The notes beneath the pieces were generated by a model. That model was not told the origin of the DNA. It was given only the letters and a program-made list of their open reading frames with translations, and did no database searches. A DNA stretch of 64,000 bases. It comes from Tomitella gaofuii (lineage in GTDB: Bacteria > Actinomycetota > Actinomycetes > Mycobacteriales > Mycobacteriaceae). Positions within the stretch are counted from its first letter, which is position 1; the number at the start of each line of letters is the position of its first letter. The stretch spans positions 3,300,954-3,364,953 of the forward strand of contig NZ_CP059900.1 of the NCBI RefSeq assembly GCF_014126825.1, given 5' to 3'. Of the stretch, positions 9,348-22,461 are shown one piece after another. A program made the position numbers and the translations under genes.

Positions 9348-9710
9348 CCTGGTGATGAGGCTCCGACGGGGACCGCCGCCGCCCCGGAACGCCGTTGTAC
9401 AGCACGTTCGGGTGATTCGCGCGCATCTCTTCCAGGACGGATACCCGTGGACCGGCCGTTACCGGACAGTCGACATGTCCACAGGGGTCCCGAGTCACGT
9501 GTAGAGCCGGCAGCTTGGAATCAGGGGTCCATGCTCAGCAGCTCCGACCTGGGCGTCTACGTGCCGCGCCCGGAATACTTGCTCCCGGTGTTCCGTGAGT
9601 TCACGATACCGCGGCCATGTGCATCGGAGAGTCCTGCGCGGCCGCGTGAGGGCGGGAGAAGGGACCGACGACCAGCATCGGGCGACCCCGGCGTGAACGG
9701 ATAGGCTCGG
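9348..9710. other. Intergenic region between pncA and dinG
   Basis: About 360 bases with no gene I can support. Short open frames on both strands lack homology that I recognise and a convincing ribosome site. A leftward fragment near 9380-9440 reads like protein (EEMRANHPNVLYN), but it is not embedded in a complete plausible gene. The region probably contains the dinG promoter; no clear operator or terminator was found. Confidence 0.4.
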
Positions 9711-11876
9711 GTGATGCCGCAGCCTGCCGTCGACGCCGACACCAGTGGCACCGACGCCACTGCCACAGATTCCCCTGCCACCGCCGCCACCGGCACCGCG
9801 GAGGCGGCACCCGACGGGACCGTTCCGGCAACGGTCGCAGGCCTGCTCGACCTCGCCGTCGCGTCGGTCGGCGGAGCCCGGCGGCCCGGGCAGATCCGAA
9901 TGGCGTCGGCCGTGGAACACGCCATCGACACCGGCGAGCACCTGGCCGTGCAGGCGGGCACCGGTACCGGAAAGTCGTTGGCCTACCTGGTCCCGGCGGT
10001 GGTGCACGCGGTCCGCACCGGCCGCACGGTGGTGGTCTCCACCGCGACCATCGCACTGCAGCGTCAGCTGGTGGAGCGCGATCTGCCGCGCCTCGCCGAC
10101 GCCCTGGCGCCCGCGCTGCCCCGGCGCCCCGAGTTCGCCATCCTCAAGGGCCGCGGCAACTACCTGTGCCTCAACAAGCTGTCGTCGGGCGCGGCGGACG
10201 AACAGCCGGACGAGGAGCTGTTCGACCCGTTCGCCGTCTCCCGCTTGGGCCGCGAGGTCAAGCGGCTGCGGGAATGGTCCGACGAGACCGACACGGGCGA
10301 CCGCGACGACCTGGCCCCCGGCGTCACCGATATGGCCTGGCGACAGGCCAGCGTCGGCGCGCGCGAATGCCTGGGCGCGTCGCGCTGCCCGCACGGCTCC
10401 GACTGCTTCGCCGAGCGCGCGCGTGCCGCCGCGGGCGGGGCCGACGTCGTCGTCACGAATCACGCGCTGCTGGCGATCGACGCCATCACCGGCGTCCCGG
10501 TGCTGCCTGAGCACGATGTGGTGATCATCGACGAGGCGCATGAGCTGGTGGACCGCGTCACCGGGGTGGCGACCGCCGAGCTCACCGGGCCCGCCGTGGC
10601 GGCCGCGGTCAAGCGGTGCGCGCGCCTGATCGAGGAGCAGGATTCCGACCGGCTGCAGGAGGCCGGGGAGAACCTGGCCGCCGCCCTGTCCGACTGCCCC
10701 GAGGGCGCGTGGCAGCGCGTGCCGGGCGCGGCGGGGTCCGCGCTCGCCGCGTTGCGTGACGCCGCGTGGGCGGCGCGCACCGCGATCGGCCCCGTCAAGC
10801 AGGGGATGACGGCGTCGGACCCCGAGGCGGCCGCAGCCCGCACCGCCGCGCTGGGCCAGCTGGACGAGCTGCACGACACCGCCGTGCGCGTGCTCGGCGC
10901 GTTCGACGATCCGGATCCGGCCCGGCGGCGGGACGTGGTGTGGCTGGCCGACGAGGAACGCCGGGGGCACGTGGTGCGCGTGGCGCCGCTGTCCGTGGCC
11001 GGGATGCTGCGCGCCCGGTTGTTCGGTGAGGCGACGACCATCCTCACTTCCGCCACTCTCACGGTGGGCGGATCCTTCGACGGCCTGGCCATCGACTGGG
11101 GCCTGCCTCCGGCCGCCCAGTCCCCCGCCGTCCGCACGATCGACCCGGATCTTGCCACGGGCAAGGAGGCGCCCGCGGACACGCCCGATTCCGAGCGAGC
11201 CGCCGCCGTCCGGTGGAGTTCGCTCGACGTCGGCTCGCCGTTCGATCACGCACGGGCCGGCATCCTCTACGTGGCCGCGCACCTGCCGCCGCCGGGACGC
11301 GACGGGCAGTCGACGGCGCTCCTCGACGAGATCGCCGGCCTCGTCTCCTCGGCCGGGGGTCGCACCCTCGGCCTGTTCTCGTCCATGCGCGCCGCCCGCG
11401 CCGCGGCGGAGGCGATGCGCGAACGGCTCGACACACCGGTGCTCTGCCAGGGCGAGGACTCCACCGGGCAACTGGTGCGCAGGTTCGCCGACGATCCGGC
11501 CACGTCGCTGTTCGGCACGCTCTCACTGTGGCAGGGGGTGGACGTGCCCGGTCCGTCGCTGTCGCTGGTGCTCATCGACCGCATCCCGTTCCCGCGGCCG
11601 GACGACCCGCTGCTGGGCGCCCGCCAGCGGGCCGTCGAATCGCGCGGCGGCAACGGGTTCATGGCCATCGCCGCCAACCATGCGGCGCTGCTGCTGGCAC
11701 AGGGCGTCGGCCGCCTGTTGCGCAGCACCACCGACCGCGGTGTCGTCGCAGTCCTCGACTCGCGCCTGGCCACGGCGCGCTACGGCGGCTATTTGCGCGC
11801 GTCTCTGCCGCCGTTCTGGGAAACCAAGGACGGCGACGCGGTGCGCGGCGCGTTGACACGGCTCGGCGCCGGCTGA
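9711..11876 (+). CDS. dinG: DinG-type ATP-dependent DNA helicase
   Basis: A roughly 721-residue superfamily 2, XPD/DinG-like 5'-3' helicase. Walker A is AGTGTGKS at about residues 82-89 and the Walker B box is DEAH at about 273. Four cysteines at about 153, 220, 225 and 231 are placed between motifs as in the 4Fe-4S domain of DinG/XPD. C-terminal motifs include LWQGVDVPG and the QGVGRLLRSTTDRG arginine-finger helix. Starts at GTG 9711 and ATG 9714 are equally possible. The first 35 residues are Thr/Ala/Asp-rich and probably disordered. The likely role is resolving DNA structures during repair or replication. Rv1329c is the positional counterpart. Confidence 0.92.
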   Translation: MMPQPAVDADTSGTDATATDSPATAATGTAEAAPDGTVPATVAGLLDLAVASVGGARRPGQIRMASAVEHAIDTGEHLAVQAGTGTGKSLAYLVPAVVHAVRTGRTVVVSTATIALQRQLVERDLPRLADALAPALPRRPEFAILKGRGNYLCLNKLSSGAADEQPDEELFDPFAVSRLGREVKRLREWSDETDTGDRDDLAPGVTDMAWRQASVGARECLGASRCPHGSDCFAERARAAAGGADVVVTNHALLAIDAITGVPVLPEHDVVIIDEAHELVDRVTGVATAELTGPAVAAAVKRCARLIEEQDSDRLQEAGENLAAALSDCPEGAWQRVPGAAGSALAALRDAAWAARTAIGPVKQGMTASDPEAAAARTAALGQLDELHDTAVRVLGAFDDPDPARRRDVVWLADEERRGHVVRVAPLSVAGMLRARLFGEATTILTSATLTVGGSFDGLAIDWGLPPAAQSPAVRTIDPDLATGKEAPADTPDSERAAAVRWSSLDVGSPFDHARAGILYVAAHLPPPGRDGQSTALLDEIAGLVSSAGGRTLGLFSSMRAARAAAEAMRERLDTPVLCQGEDSTGQLVRRFADDPATSLFGTLSLWQGVDVPGPSLSLVLIDRIPFPRPDDPLLGARQRAVESRGGNGFMAIAANHAALLLAQGVGRLLRSTTDRGVVAVLDSRLATARYGGYLRASLPPFWETKDGDAVRGALTRLGAG

Positions 11877-11886
11877 CCGAGGCCCC

Positions 11887-12738
11887 CTACGGCAGGCCGT
11901 GCAGCTCGGCGATCACCGTCATCGACCCCGGCGCCACCTCGGTGAAGCCTGCGTCGCGCACCGCCACGGCCTCCCCTGCGCGCACCTGCTCTTGCAGCCG
12001 CGCCCACTGCTCCGGAGCCGCGTCGCGGACGCTGCAGGCGTAGTCGCGCCGCGCCCAGTTCCGCACCTGCTCGAAGGTCATGGCGCCCGCGAGGAGCATG
12101 GCCGCATGTCCCGCCTGCGCCGCCGCCTTGCCGGTGGACATGCCCAGCGCTGCGTCGATCCAGATGACGGGCAGCTTGGCGGCGGGCTCGCCCGGGTCGT
12201 CCTCGGGCAGGTCCGTGCCGCTGATCTGCAGCTTCTTCACCCGCGGGTCCAGCTGGCCGACGGGCCCGGGAACCAGTGCCCGCGCCTCGGCTCCCCCGCA
12301 CGCCGCGGTGATCCCCGGGAGCGCCTGCACGTCCTCCCACTGCTTGCCGCGGGCGCGTCGCGTCACCTTGCGGATGCGCGCGCCCACCCAGGCGTGCACG
12401 GCCGAGCCCCACTCGCCGCCCGGCCCGCTCCGCTCGTCCAGGCACAGTGCGACCGCGACGGTGGCGGCGGCCGCGAGCAGTTCGCTGCGCGCCGGAGGGT
12501 CGCGCTTCTCGATGCGCAGCACCACCTGCATCGCCAGGACGTCCGCGGGGTCCGCCGGGTCGGCCGCCGAGCCGTGGCCGCGGGCGAGCACCCCGTGGCG
12601 GGCCTCGAAGGTGTTGGTCAGGACGGCCTGGTGCGCCTCGTGCGACGAGGGCGCGTTCTCGCCCGCATCACCACCGCGCAGCCACCGCCATGCCTTTTGC
12701 ACCACCGAGCGTCCGCCGCCCGCATCCGTCCCCGTCAC
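11887..12738 (-). CDS. PTH2-family peptidyl-tRNA hydrolase-like protein
   Basis: A 283-residue protein. Its C-terminal half contains the PTH2 signature MSTGKAAAQAGHAAMLL (about residues 200-217) followed by the RNWARRDYACSV segment and a TEVAPGSMTVIAE ending. PTH2 enzymes release tRNA from stalled peptidyl-tRNA. The N-terminal 130 residues, including VLAMQVVLRIEKRDPP, look like a second, degenerate copy of the same beta-alpha start, as seen in other actinobacterial members. It converges on dinG (11 bases between stops) and lies 30 bases downstream of serB on the same strand. Enzymatic activity is inferred from the family only. Confidence 0.75.
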   Translation of the reverse strand: MTGTDAGGGRSVVQKAWRWLRGGDAGENAPSSHEAHQAVLTNTFEARHGVLARGHGSAADPADPADVLAMQVVLRIEKRDPPARSELLAAAATVAVALCLDERSGPGGEWGSAVHAWVGARIRKVTRRARGKQWEDVQALPGITAACGGAEARALVPGPVGQLDPRVKKLQISGTDLPEDDPGEPAAKLPVIWIDAALGMSTGKAAAQAGHAAMLLAGAMTFEQVRNWARRDYACSVRDAAPEQWARLQEQVRAGEAVAVRDAGFTEVAPGSMTVIAELHGLP

Positions 12739-12768
12739 GCGTCATCCCTCCCGTGCTCCGCCTTCAGG

Positions 12769-14052
<1,284 letters not shown>

Positions 14053-14192
14053 TCATCACGGACTGCGCGGCGACGAGGCGGCAACCCTCCCCGCTCGTGC
14101 CGCAGACTACATCCGGCAGCGCCGCCCCTGCCCCGATTGCGGCCCGGCTGACCGGCCCCGTCGACCCGGATCCGCGAATGCTGATCAGGAAA

Positions 14193-14237
14193 GACGAGGG
14201 CGGCCCCTCCCCGGCATGGGGAGGGGCCGCCCTCGTC
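14193..14237 (-). terminator. Intrinsic terminator after ctaD
   Basis: A perfect 20-bp inverted repeat (arms 14193-14212 and 14218-14237) around a 5-base loop, very GC-rich, 48 bases beyond the ctaD stop. On the leftward strand the stem is followed by a short T-containing run (CTTTCC). It should separate ctaD from serB transcription. Confidence 0.8.
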
Positions 14238-14284
14238 GGCCGGGCCCGCGGTGCACCGCGCGGTGGCGGTGCACCGGGTGCCGG

Positions 14285-16042
14285 CTACTTGTCGCGTTCC
14301 AGTGTGGCGGTGCCGCCGCCGTGGCCGACGCCGACGAGCTCGTCGTCGTGGGCCCCGGAGCCCGGCCCCACGTGCGCCTCAGCACGCATGCGCTCGACCA
14401 TGTGCGGGTAGTGCAGCTCGAAGGCGGGACGCTCCGAACGGATGCGCGGCAGCTCGGTGAAGTTGTGCCGCGGCGGCGGGCAGGACGTGGCCCACTCGAG
14501 CGAGTTGCCGTAACCCCACGGGTCGTCCACGGTGACGACCTCGCCGTACCGGTAGCTCTTGAACACGTTCCACAGGAACGGCAGCGTCGAGGCGCCGAGC
14601 ACGAACGCGAAGATCGTCGACACCGTGTTCAGCGTGGTGAACCCGTCGCTGGCCAGGTAGTCCACGTAGCGGCGCGGCATGCCCTCGTTGCCCAGGTAGT
14701 GCTGCACCAGGAACGTGCCGTGGAAGCCGACGAACGTCGCCCAGAAGTGCCACTTGCCCAACCGCTCGTCGAGCATGCGGCCCGTCATCTTGGGGAACCA
14801 GAAGTAGATGCCCGCATAGGTGGCGAACACGATGGTGCCGAACAGCACGTAGTGGAAGTGCGCGACGACGAAGTACGTGTCGGTCACGTGGAAGTCCAGC
14901 GGCGGGCTCGCCAGGATGACGCCCGTCAGGCCGCCGAACAGGAACGTGATGATGAAGCCCACCGAGAACAGCATGGGTGTCTCGAACGTCAACTGGCCGC
15001 GCCACATCGTGCCGATCCAGTTGAAGAACTTGATGCCCGTGGGCACGGCGATCATGAAGCTCAGCAGCGAGAAGAACGGCAGCAGCACCGAGCCGGTGGC
15101 GAACATGTGGTGCGCCCACACGGCCATGGACAGCCCGCCGATGGAGATCGTGGCGTAGATCAGGCCGACGTAGCCGAAGCACGGCTTGCGGGAGAACACC
15201 GGGAAGATCTCGGAGACGATGCCGAAGAACGGTAGCGCCACCACGTAGACCTCCGGGTGACCGAAGAACCAGAACAAATGCTGGTACAAGATCACGCCGC
15301 CGTTGGCCGGGTCGTAGATGTTGGCGTTGAAGTGCCGGTCGATGATGAGCCCCAGCAGCGCCGCCGCGAGCAGCGGGAAGATGAGCAGCACGAGGAGGAT
15401 CGAGGTGACGAGGATGTTCCAGGTGAAGATGGGCATCCGGAACATCGTCATACCCGGCGCACGGAGGGTGACCACTGTGGTGATCATGTTGACGCCGCCG
15501 AGGATGGTGCCCAGCCCGGAGAGCACCAGGCCCATGATCCACAGGTCCGCGCCGGCGCCCGGGGAGTACATCGAGTCCGACAGCGGCGTGTAGGCGAACC
15601 AGCCGAAGTCCGCCGCGCCGCCGGGGGTGATGAACCCGGCCAGGGTGATCAGCCCGCCGAACAGGTACATCCAGTACGCCATGGCGTTCAGGCGCGGGAA
15701 GGCGACGTCCGGGGCGCCGATCTGCAGCGGCAGGATGTAGTTGGCGAAGCCGAACACGATGGGCGTCGCGTACAGCAGCAGCATGATCGTGCCGTGCATG
15801 GTGAACAGCTGGTTGAACTGCTCGTTGGACAGGAACTGCTGTTCCGGCCGCGCCAGCTCGCCACGCATCAGCAGGGCCATCAGGCCGCCGACCATGAAGA
15901 AGGAGAAAGACGTGACCATGTAGAGGATGCCGATCGTCTTGTGATCGGTGGTGGTCACCATCTTGTAGATGAAGGAGCCCTTCAGCCCCTTGCTCGGCGG
16001 ATACGGCCGAGTAAGGGTTGGCTTAGGCGCTACGGCTGTCAA
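14285..16042 (-). CDS. ctaD: Cytochrome c oxidase subunit I (aa3 type)
   Basis: A 585-residue, 12-helix haem-copper oxidase subunit of the aa3 terminal oxidase. Hallmarks: haem a ligand region TMHGTIMLL, the Cu-B/Tyr crosslink motif [26 protein letters not shown], and the haem ligands in [11 protein letters not shown]. The C-terminus [27 protein letters not shown] closely matches mycobacterial CtaD. The TTG at 16042 was chosen because AGGAGG lies five bases upstream and the product then starts TAVAPKP like its relatives; an ATG at 16063 would add seven residues. It is divergent from the iron-uptake genes, as Rv3043c is from fecB. Confidence 0.96.
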   Translation of the reverse strand: MTAVAPKPTLTRPYPPSKGLKGSFIYKMVTTTDHKTIGILYMVTSFSFFMVGGLMALLMRGELARPEQQFLSNEQFNQLFTMHGTIMLLLYATPIVFGFANYILPLQIGAPDVAFPRLNAMAYWMYLFGGLITLAGFITPGGAADFGWFAYTPLSDSMYSPGAGADLWIMGLVLSGLGTILGGVNMITTVVTLRAPGMTMFRMPIFTWNILVTSILLVLLIFPLLAAALLGLIIDRHFNANIYDPANGGVILYQHLFWFFGHPEVYVVALPFFGIVSEIFPVFSRKPCFGYVGLIYATISIGGLSMAVWAHHMFATGSVLLPFFSLLSFMIAVPTGIKFFNWIGTMWRGQLTFETPMLFSVGFIITFLFGGLTGVILASPPLDFHVTDTYFVVAHFHYVLFGTIVFATYAGIYFWFPKMTGRMLDERLGKWHFWATFVGFHGTFLVQHYLGNEGMPRRYVDYLASDGFTTLNTVSTIFAFVLGASTLPFLWNVFKSYRYGEVVTVDDPWGYGNSLEWATSCPPPRHNFTELPRIRSERPAFELHYPHMVERMRAEAHVGPGSGAHDDELVGVGHGGGTATLERDK

Positions 16043-16341
16043 CTGCTCCTCCTGACTAGGCATCCCGGGCACGACGATTGAGTGCCCAGAGAACGTCAAA
16101 CGGCTTGCGCTTGCACTGATCCTAAACCCTAAACCACCCCACACTCGACCGGGTCCTACAGTTCGTCGTATTCACGGGCTCCGACGCAGGTCATCGCGCA
16201 CGGCGGCGCCTGCTCCCACCGGCCCGCGAGCGCCTCGGGAACGGCGCAGGACGGCGATGGCCCGGGGCGGGCGCGCACGGCGCCTCCGGCGGCGTGCGGC
16301 GGCGTGCTGGACGGAATTCGACAGTGTTCTGAGCGGACCTC

Positions 16342-16356
16342 GACAGTGTTACTGTC
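16342..16356. promoter_or_regulatory. Palindromic operator upstream of the FecB-like gene
   Basis: GACAGTGTTACTGTC is a perfect 6-bp inverted repeat with a 3-base centre, ending 7 bases before the FecB-like ATG. A half copy (CGACAGTGTT) lies about 23 bases upstream at 16318-16327, suggesting a pair of regulator sites over the promoter. The remaining 16043-16363 region holds the ctaD ribosome site and no gene I can support. Confidence 0.5.
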
Positions 16357-16363
16357 GGGCGTC

Positions 16364-17455
16364 ATGGTTCCAGCCCCGCGCCGCACCGCGCCCCGTCACC
16401 GCATCCGCGGCGGAGCCGTCTCCCCCGCCCGCGTGCTCATCACCCTCGCCGTCGCCGGCCTCGCGTCGGCGGGATGCGCGAGCATGTCGACGACGCCCGT
16501 CGACAGCGACGGCGTCCCACGCAGCACCACCCGCATCGTCGGCGCGCCCGTGCTCGGCGTGGACCGCGAGCCCGGCGAGGCCTGCGGCCCGGAAGCGCCT
16601 CTGGACCCGGGGGCGTCCCCTTCCCTCGACGCCGAGCGGATCGTCGCGGTCGGGTATTCGGCGCTCGACACGCTGTGCGCGCTGGGCCTGCAGGACCGCG
16701 TGGTGGCCGTCGCCGCACCTGCCGGCACCGCCCCGCTCCGCTACCTGGGCGGGTGGGCGGCGCGCGCGCCCGCCGCCGGGACTGCGGAGGCGCCCGACGG
16801 GTCCGCGGTCCAGGCGGCCCGTCCCGACCTGATCCTCGTCGACCAGCAAGACGCCGCCGACCGGCAGGACGCTGCCGACGCCGGCTCATCCCGTACACGC
16901 ACCGTGACCGTCCCGACCGCCGGCCCGTGGGAGGCCACGGTCGAGTCGGTCGCGGAGGCGGTGGGCCGCGGAGCCGCGGCGCGCGCGATGATCGGCCGCT
17001 TCACGGACACGGCGGCGACCACCGGCCACGACATCGCCGCCGCCCAGACGCAGGTCTCGCTGGCCCGGTTCACCGCCGACTCGCTGAGCATCCTCGGCCC
17101 CTCGTCCTTTGCCGGGCAGGTATTGCAGCAGATCGGCGTACACCGTCCCCCCGCGCAGCGTTTCAGCTCGCCGTCCGTGCGCCCGGTGCAAGGAGACGAC
17201 CTGGCGGCGTTGGAGGGCGACGTGCTGTTCCTGTCGTTCGCGGGGAAGGACAGCGGCGATGCCGACGCCGGCGGCGACACCCCCGCCCTGCGGCACGGTG
17301 AAGAGGTGATGGACTCGGACGCTTGGACGTCGATCGCGGTGACCGAGAACAGGACGTTCACCGTGGACGACGGCGCGTGGGCGCGGGGGCGGGGCCTCGT
17401 CGCCGCCCGCGAGATCCTCGACGACGTCCGCGGGTCGCTCAACGCGTACGGCTGA
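16364..17455 (+). CDS. FecB-like periplasmic siderophore-binding lipoprotein
   Basis: A 363-residue export precursor: basic N-terminus, hydrophobic core and a lipobox-like ASAGC near residue 35. The mature part has the class III substrate-binding fold pattern, with [21 protein letters not shown] (split here as two blocks around residue 95), [10 protein letters not shown], a long linker helix and [12 protein letters not shown]. It matches the position of Rv3044 (FecB) beside ctaD. Family members bind ferric siderophores or haem for an ABC importer; no permease or ATPase is adjacent. The following HtaA-domain gene strengthens the iron assignment. A palindromic operator lies directly upstream. 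Confidence 0.8.
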   Translation: MVPAPRRTAPRHRIRGGAVSPARVLITLAVAGLASAGCASMSTTPVDSDGVPRSTTRIVGAPVLGVDREPGEACGPEAPLDPGASPSLDAERIVAVGYSALDTLCALGLQDRVVAVAAPAGTAPLRYLGGWAARAPAAGTAEAPDGSAVQAARPDLILVDQQDAADRQDAADAGSSRTRTVTVPTAGPWEATVESVAEAVGRGAAARAMIGRFTDTAATTGHDIAAAQTQVSLARFTADSLSILGPSSFAGQVLQQIGVHRPPAQRFSSPSVRPVQGDDLAALEGDVLFLSFAGKDSGDADAGGDTPALRHGEEVMDSDAWTSIAVTENRTFTVDDGAWARGRGLVAAREILDDVRGSLNAYG

Positions 17456-17493
17456 GCCCCGGGGCGGCAGCGTCGCGGGTCACACCGGGGAAA

Positions 17494-17512
17494 TTAGGGC
17501 TGGCTTACCTCA
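17494..17512 (+). promoter_or_regulatory. DtxR/IdeR-like iron box
   Basis: TTAGGGCTGGCTTACCTCA matches 14 of 19 positions of the DtxR/IdeR consensus (TTAGGTTAGSCTAACCTAA), keeping both TTAGG and ACCT half-site cores. It ends 28 bases before the HtaA-domain gene, so iron-dependent repression of that gene is predicted. I compared it by eye with the remembered consensus. Confidence 0.6.
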
Positions 17513-17540
17513 GTCGGTCGTCCAATGCCATGATGCTGTC

Positions 17541-18689
17541 ATGGTGATGTCAACTCATGGAAAGTCCGCGGGCGCCGGGGGCCGTCGGGCCGCGCGCGCC
17601 GCCGCGAGCACACTGCTCGCCGCCGCCGTGGCCGCAGCACCGGCCATCATTCCCGCGACCGCCGTCGCCGCGCCGCCACCCCCTGCGCAGCAGTCCGTCG
17701 AACAGCCGGTCATCGCGGTCTTCGCCGCCGACGGAACGACGCCCCTGGGCGACACCACCGTCCAGTCCGGCGACACCATCGTCGTCAAGGGCCACGGCTT
17801 CGACCCGAGGGCGAACACCCAAGGGCTTCCCCTGCCCGTGCTGCCCGGCACCCCGCACGGCGTGTTCGTGGCATTCGGGGCCTTCGCCCCGCAGTGGCGC
17901 CCGTCGCAGGGTGCACCGTCCGATGCGCGCGACGGGCAGAACCGCTCGGCCACCGCGTGGGTGATGACCGACGAGGCACTCGCCGCCGTGCCCGACGCGC
18001 CGTTCGACCTTCGCCGCACCATCCGGCAGCAGTGGGTGCCGATGGACGACGACGGTTCCTTCACCGCGCGCCTCACCGTCACCCCGCCCGCCACGGTCCC
18101 GGACGGCGCCCGGTACGGGGTGTACAGCTACGCCGCGGCCGGGGCGGTGAACGCCGCGGAAGAGCTCTTCGTGCCCGTGAGCTTCGACCCGGCCCCCGGT
18201 CCGAACACCCCGGTGCCGCCGGAGCCGGATCTGGTGTGGGGCTTCGCCCCCGGGTTCGACGGCCTCGTCACGGACACCCTGATGGGTGCGACCGACGGGG
18301 ACGACGGTGCCGCCGTGCGTGACGACGGGCGCTGGACGTTCCGGTCCGCAGGCGCCGACATCGACCCCGCCACCGGGTTCGGCACCGTGCGGTACGAGGG
18401 CACCGTGGTGCTGTCGACAAAGTTCCACCTGCTCGAGATCGCCGTGTCCGACCCGTGGATCGAGTTCACCCCGGACGGCACCTGGCTGTCCGCCGAGACC
18501 TCGACGGGCGCGATGGTGGGGACCGACTCCATGAGCCGCGTCCGGCTCGCCCGACTGGACCTGCCGGCCGACGCCGAGCGGCGGTCCGTCGAGGACGTGA
18601 GCGGCACCTTCACCGTGCCTACGGGCCAGCCGGACATCCTGCTCCCCTACTCGGGGCAGCCGATAGCACCGTTGGACTTCACCTACTGA
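17541..18689 (+). CDS. Secreted HtaA-domain (haem-binding) protein
   Basis: A 382-residue secreted protein. The signal sequence has a twin-arginine-like [10 protein letters not shown] and ends near TAVAAPPP (about residue 45). Residues 60-200 look like an Ig/IPT-type beta domain ([15 protein letters not shown] onwards). Residues 225-370 match the HtaA/CR haem-binding domain: [37 protein letters not shown]. In corynebacteria, HtaA-type proteins take haem from host proteins and pass it to an ABC importer. There is no C-terminal membrane anchor, so it is probably released or wall-associated. An iron box upstream fits iron control. The first codon could be ATG 17541 or 17547. Confidence 0.75.
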   Translation: MVMSTHGKSAGAGGRRAARAAASTLLAAAVAAAPAIIPATAVAAPPPPAQQSVEQPVIAVFAADGTTPLGDTTVQSGDTIVVKGHGFDPRANTQGLPLPVLPGTPHGVFVAFGAFAPQWRPSQGAPSDARDGQNRSATAWVMTDEALAAVPDAPFDLRRTIRQQWVPMDDDGSFTARLTVTPPATVPDGARYGVYSYAAAGAVNAAEELFVPVSFDPAPGPNTPVPPEPDLVWGFAPGFDGLVTDTLMGATDGDDGAAVRDDGRWTFRSAGADIDPATGFGTVRYEGTVVLSTKFHLLEIAVSDPWIEFTPDGTWLSAETSTGAMVGTDSMSRVRLARLDLPADAERRSVEDVSGTFTVPTGQPDILLPYSGQPIAPLDFTY

Positions 18690-18731
18690 GGCGACGCGCC
18701 CGCTCCGGCACGGCAGCTCAGGCCCGGCGCC

Positions 18732-19028
18732 TCAGGCTTCGACGGGCCGGAGCGGGTGCAGCGCGGGGGACCCGGCGAGGTGTTCACGCAGCGCCGAGGC
18801 CGCGAACTTGAGGTTCAGCCCCCGCATGTGGGCGTCCAACGCGCCCTCGTCCGCCCACGTCTCGATGGTGACGAAGGTACCCGGCGCGGCCGTCGAGGCG
18901 AACACCTCATAGGACACGCAGCCGTTCTCCGCGCGGCTCTTGCCTGCGAGCCCGGTGAGCACGCGCTCCACCTCCGCCCCCGCGCCGTCCTTCGCCTCCA
19001 TCGTGGCCACGACCTTCACCTGCGGCAT
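18732..19028 (-). CDS. Antibiotic-biosynthesis-monooxygenase (ABM) domain protein
   Basis: A 98-residue ferredoxin-like alpha/beta protein starting MPQVKVVATME behind a good AAGGAGG site; an earlier in-frame start was rejected for that reason. KDGAGAEVERVL, ENGCVSYEVF and FVTIETWADEGALDAHM are the usual ABM segments, the last carrying the conserved W-x-(5)-L-x-x-H pattern. Such small dimers include YgiN-type quinol monooxygenases and haem-degrading IsdG-like enzymes; nothing here separates these. It converges on the HtaA gene. Confidence 0.7.
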   Translation of the reverse strand: MPQVKVVATMEAKDGAGAEVERVLTGLAGKSRAENGCVSYEVFASTAAPGTFVTIETWADEGALDAHMRGLNLKFAASALREHLAGSPALHPLRPVEA

Positions 19029-19104
19029 ATGCCGTCCTCCTTCGTCGTCAACAAGATCCATCAACCCATCGCCGCGCGCGTGATCGGCGGGGCGTCGCCG
19101 ATTG

Positions 19105-19962
19105 TCAGCCGTCGTCCACCGTCAGGCCGAAGTCGCGCGCGTGCTCGAGCAGGGACTGCGCGCGTGCCAGGCGGGGCCGGTCGCTTCCGTCGGTGATGCG
19201 GCTGCCGTCCGCCCCCAGCCGCGCGATGAGCTCCCGGGCTTTGGCTATCTCGTCGGCACCGGGGCTCAGGTGGGAGTTGATCGCGGCGGTCTGCGCAGGG
19301 TGCAGCGCCAGCTTGCCGGTCATGCCCATGTCCGCGGTGACCGCGGTGTCGCGGGCCAGCACCTCCGGGTCGGCGTCCATCGTGGGGCCGTCGATGGGCG
19401 GCGCGCAGCCGGCGAGATGGCTGGCCAGCACCAGCTGAGAACGCACGTACGCGAGCGCGAGCGCCCCGCCGCCGATGCCGGTGTCGCGCCGGAAGTCGTT
19501 GAGGCCGAACGCGAGCCGGACGACGGCGGGAACGGCCGCGATCTGCTTGGCCGACTCCAGCCCGGCCGCCGATTCGATGAGGGGGACGACGGGCACGCCG
19601 GCGCCCAGTTGCGCGGCCGTGCGGTCGACGTCGCGCGGCGTGGAGCTCTCGGCCAGCACCACGCCCGCCAGCCCCGGCCGGCCGCGCAGCGCGTCGACGT
19701 CGTCTCGCCAGTGCGTCGTGGTGACGGCGTTGATCCGCACCCACGATGGTCCCGACTGGAGCCGGCGGACGACGTCGTCGCGCGCGGAGTCCTTGGCGTG
19801 CTCGGGCGTGCCGTCCTCGAGGTCGAGGATCACCGCGTCGGCAGACGAAGCTTCCGCCGCCGCGATCCCGTCCGCGTCGCACGCCGGCACCAGGAGCCAC
19901 GAACGCGCGAGGGCCGACGGAATCGTGCTGCGCCCGCCCACCGGTCCGGTCATGCGTTGCAC
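19105..19962 (-). CDS. CitE-like HpcH/HpaI aldolase/lyase family protein
   Basis: A 285-residue TIM-barrel protein of the citrate-lyase beta family. SWLLVPACDADGIAAA, the metal-site stretch DAVILDLEDGTPEHAK (Glu and Asp ligands), WVRINAV, VVPLIESAAGLE, RLAFGLNDFRRDTG and the KLALHPAQTAAIN signature are all present. Stand-alone CitE-like proteins act as malyl- or citramalyl-CoA thioesterases/lyases; the substrate here is not determined. Starts at 19962 and 19953 are both possible. It lies 54 bases downstream of nrdF on the same strand but is unrelated functionally. Confidence 0.75.
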   Translation of the reverse strand: MQRMTGPVGGRSTIPSALARSWLLVPACDADGIAAAEASSADAVILDLEDGTPEHAKDSARDDVVRRLQSGPSWVRINAVTTTHWRDDVDALRGRPGLAGVVLAESSTPRDVDRTAAQLGAGVPVVPLIESAAGLESAKQIAAVPAVVRLAFGLNDFRRDTGIGGGALALAYVRSQLVLASHLAGCAPPIDGPTMDADPEVLARDTAVTADMGMTGKLALHPAQTAAINSHLSPGADEIAKARELIARLGADGSRITDGSDRPRLARAQSLLEHARDFGLTVDDG

Positions 19963-20016
19963 GTTATCCGACTGCGCCGGGCCGGTGGGCCGATTCGCAC
20001 GGGGCGACCGGCGCCG

Positions 20017-22340
<2,324 letters not shown>

Positions 22341-22412
22341 GTTGACCTCCCCCGTGGTATCGAATACTCTTGGGTTCACACCGGCGGACAAGGATCGCCG
22401 TGTCTACACCGT

Positions 22413-22443
22413 CAGGGCCCGAGGGCATCGTCCTCGGGCCCTG
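22413..22443 (-). terminator. Hairpin after nrdE
   Basis: A perfect 12-bp inverted repeat (22413-22424 and 22432-22443) with a 7-base loop, 19 bases beyond the nrdE stop. No T-run follows, so termination may be partial. It would decouple nrdE from the downstream HEPN-GNAT gene. Confidence 0.6.
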
Positions 22444-22461
22444 GCTGCTTCCGCATCCGCC

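Noticed and set aside
9447-9704. An 85-codon rightward frame before dinG
   Set aside because: Arg/Pro-rich, no recognisable motif, no good ribosome site; left as intergenic.
16156-16386. A 76-codon leftward frame between ctaD and the FecB-like gene
   Set aside because: No ribosome site, overlaps the start and operator of the rightward gene, and composition is not protein-like.
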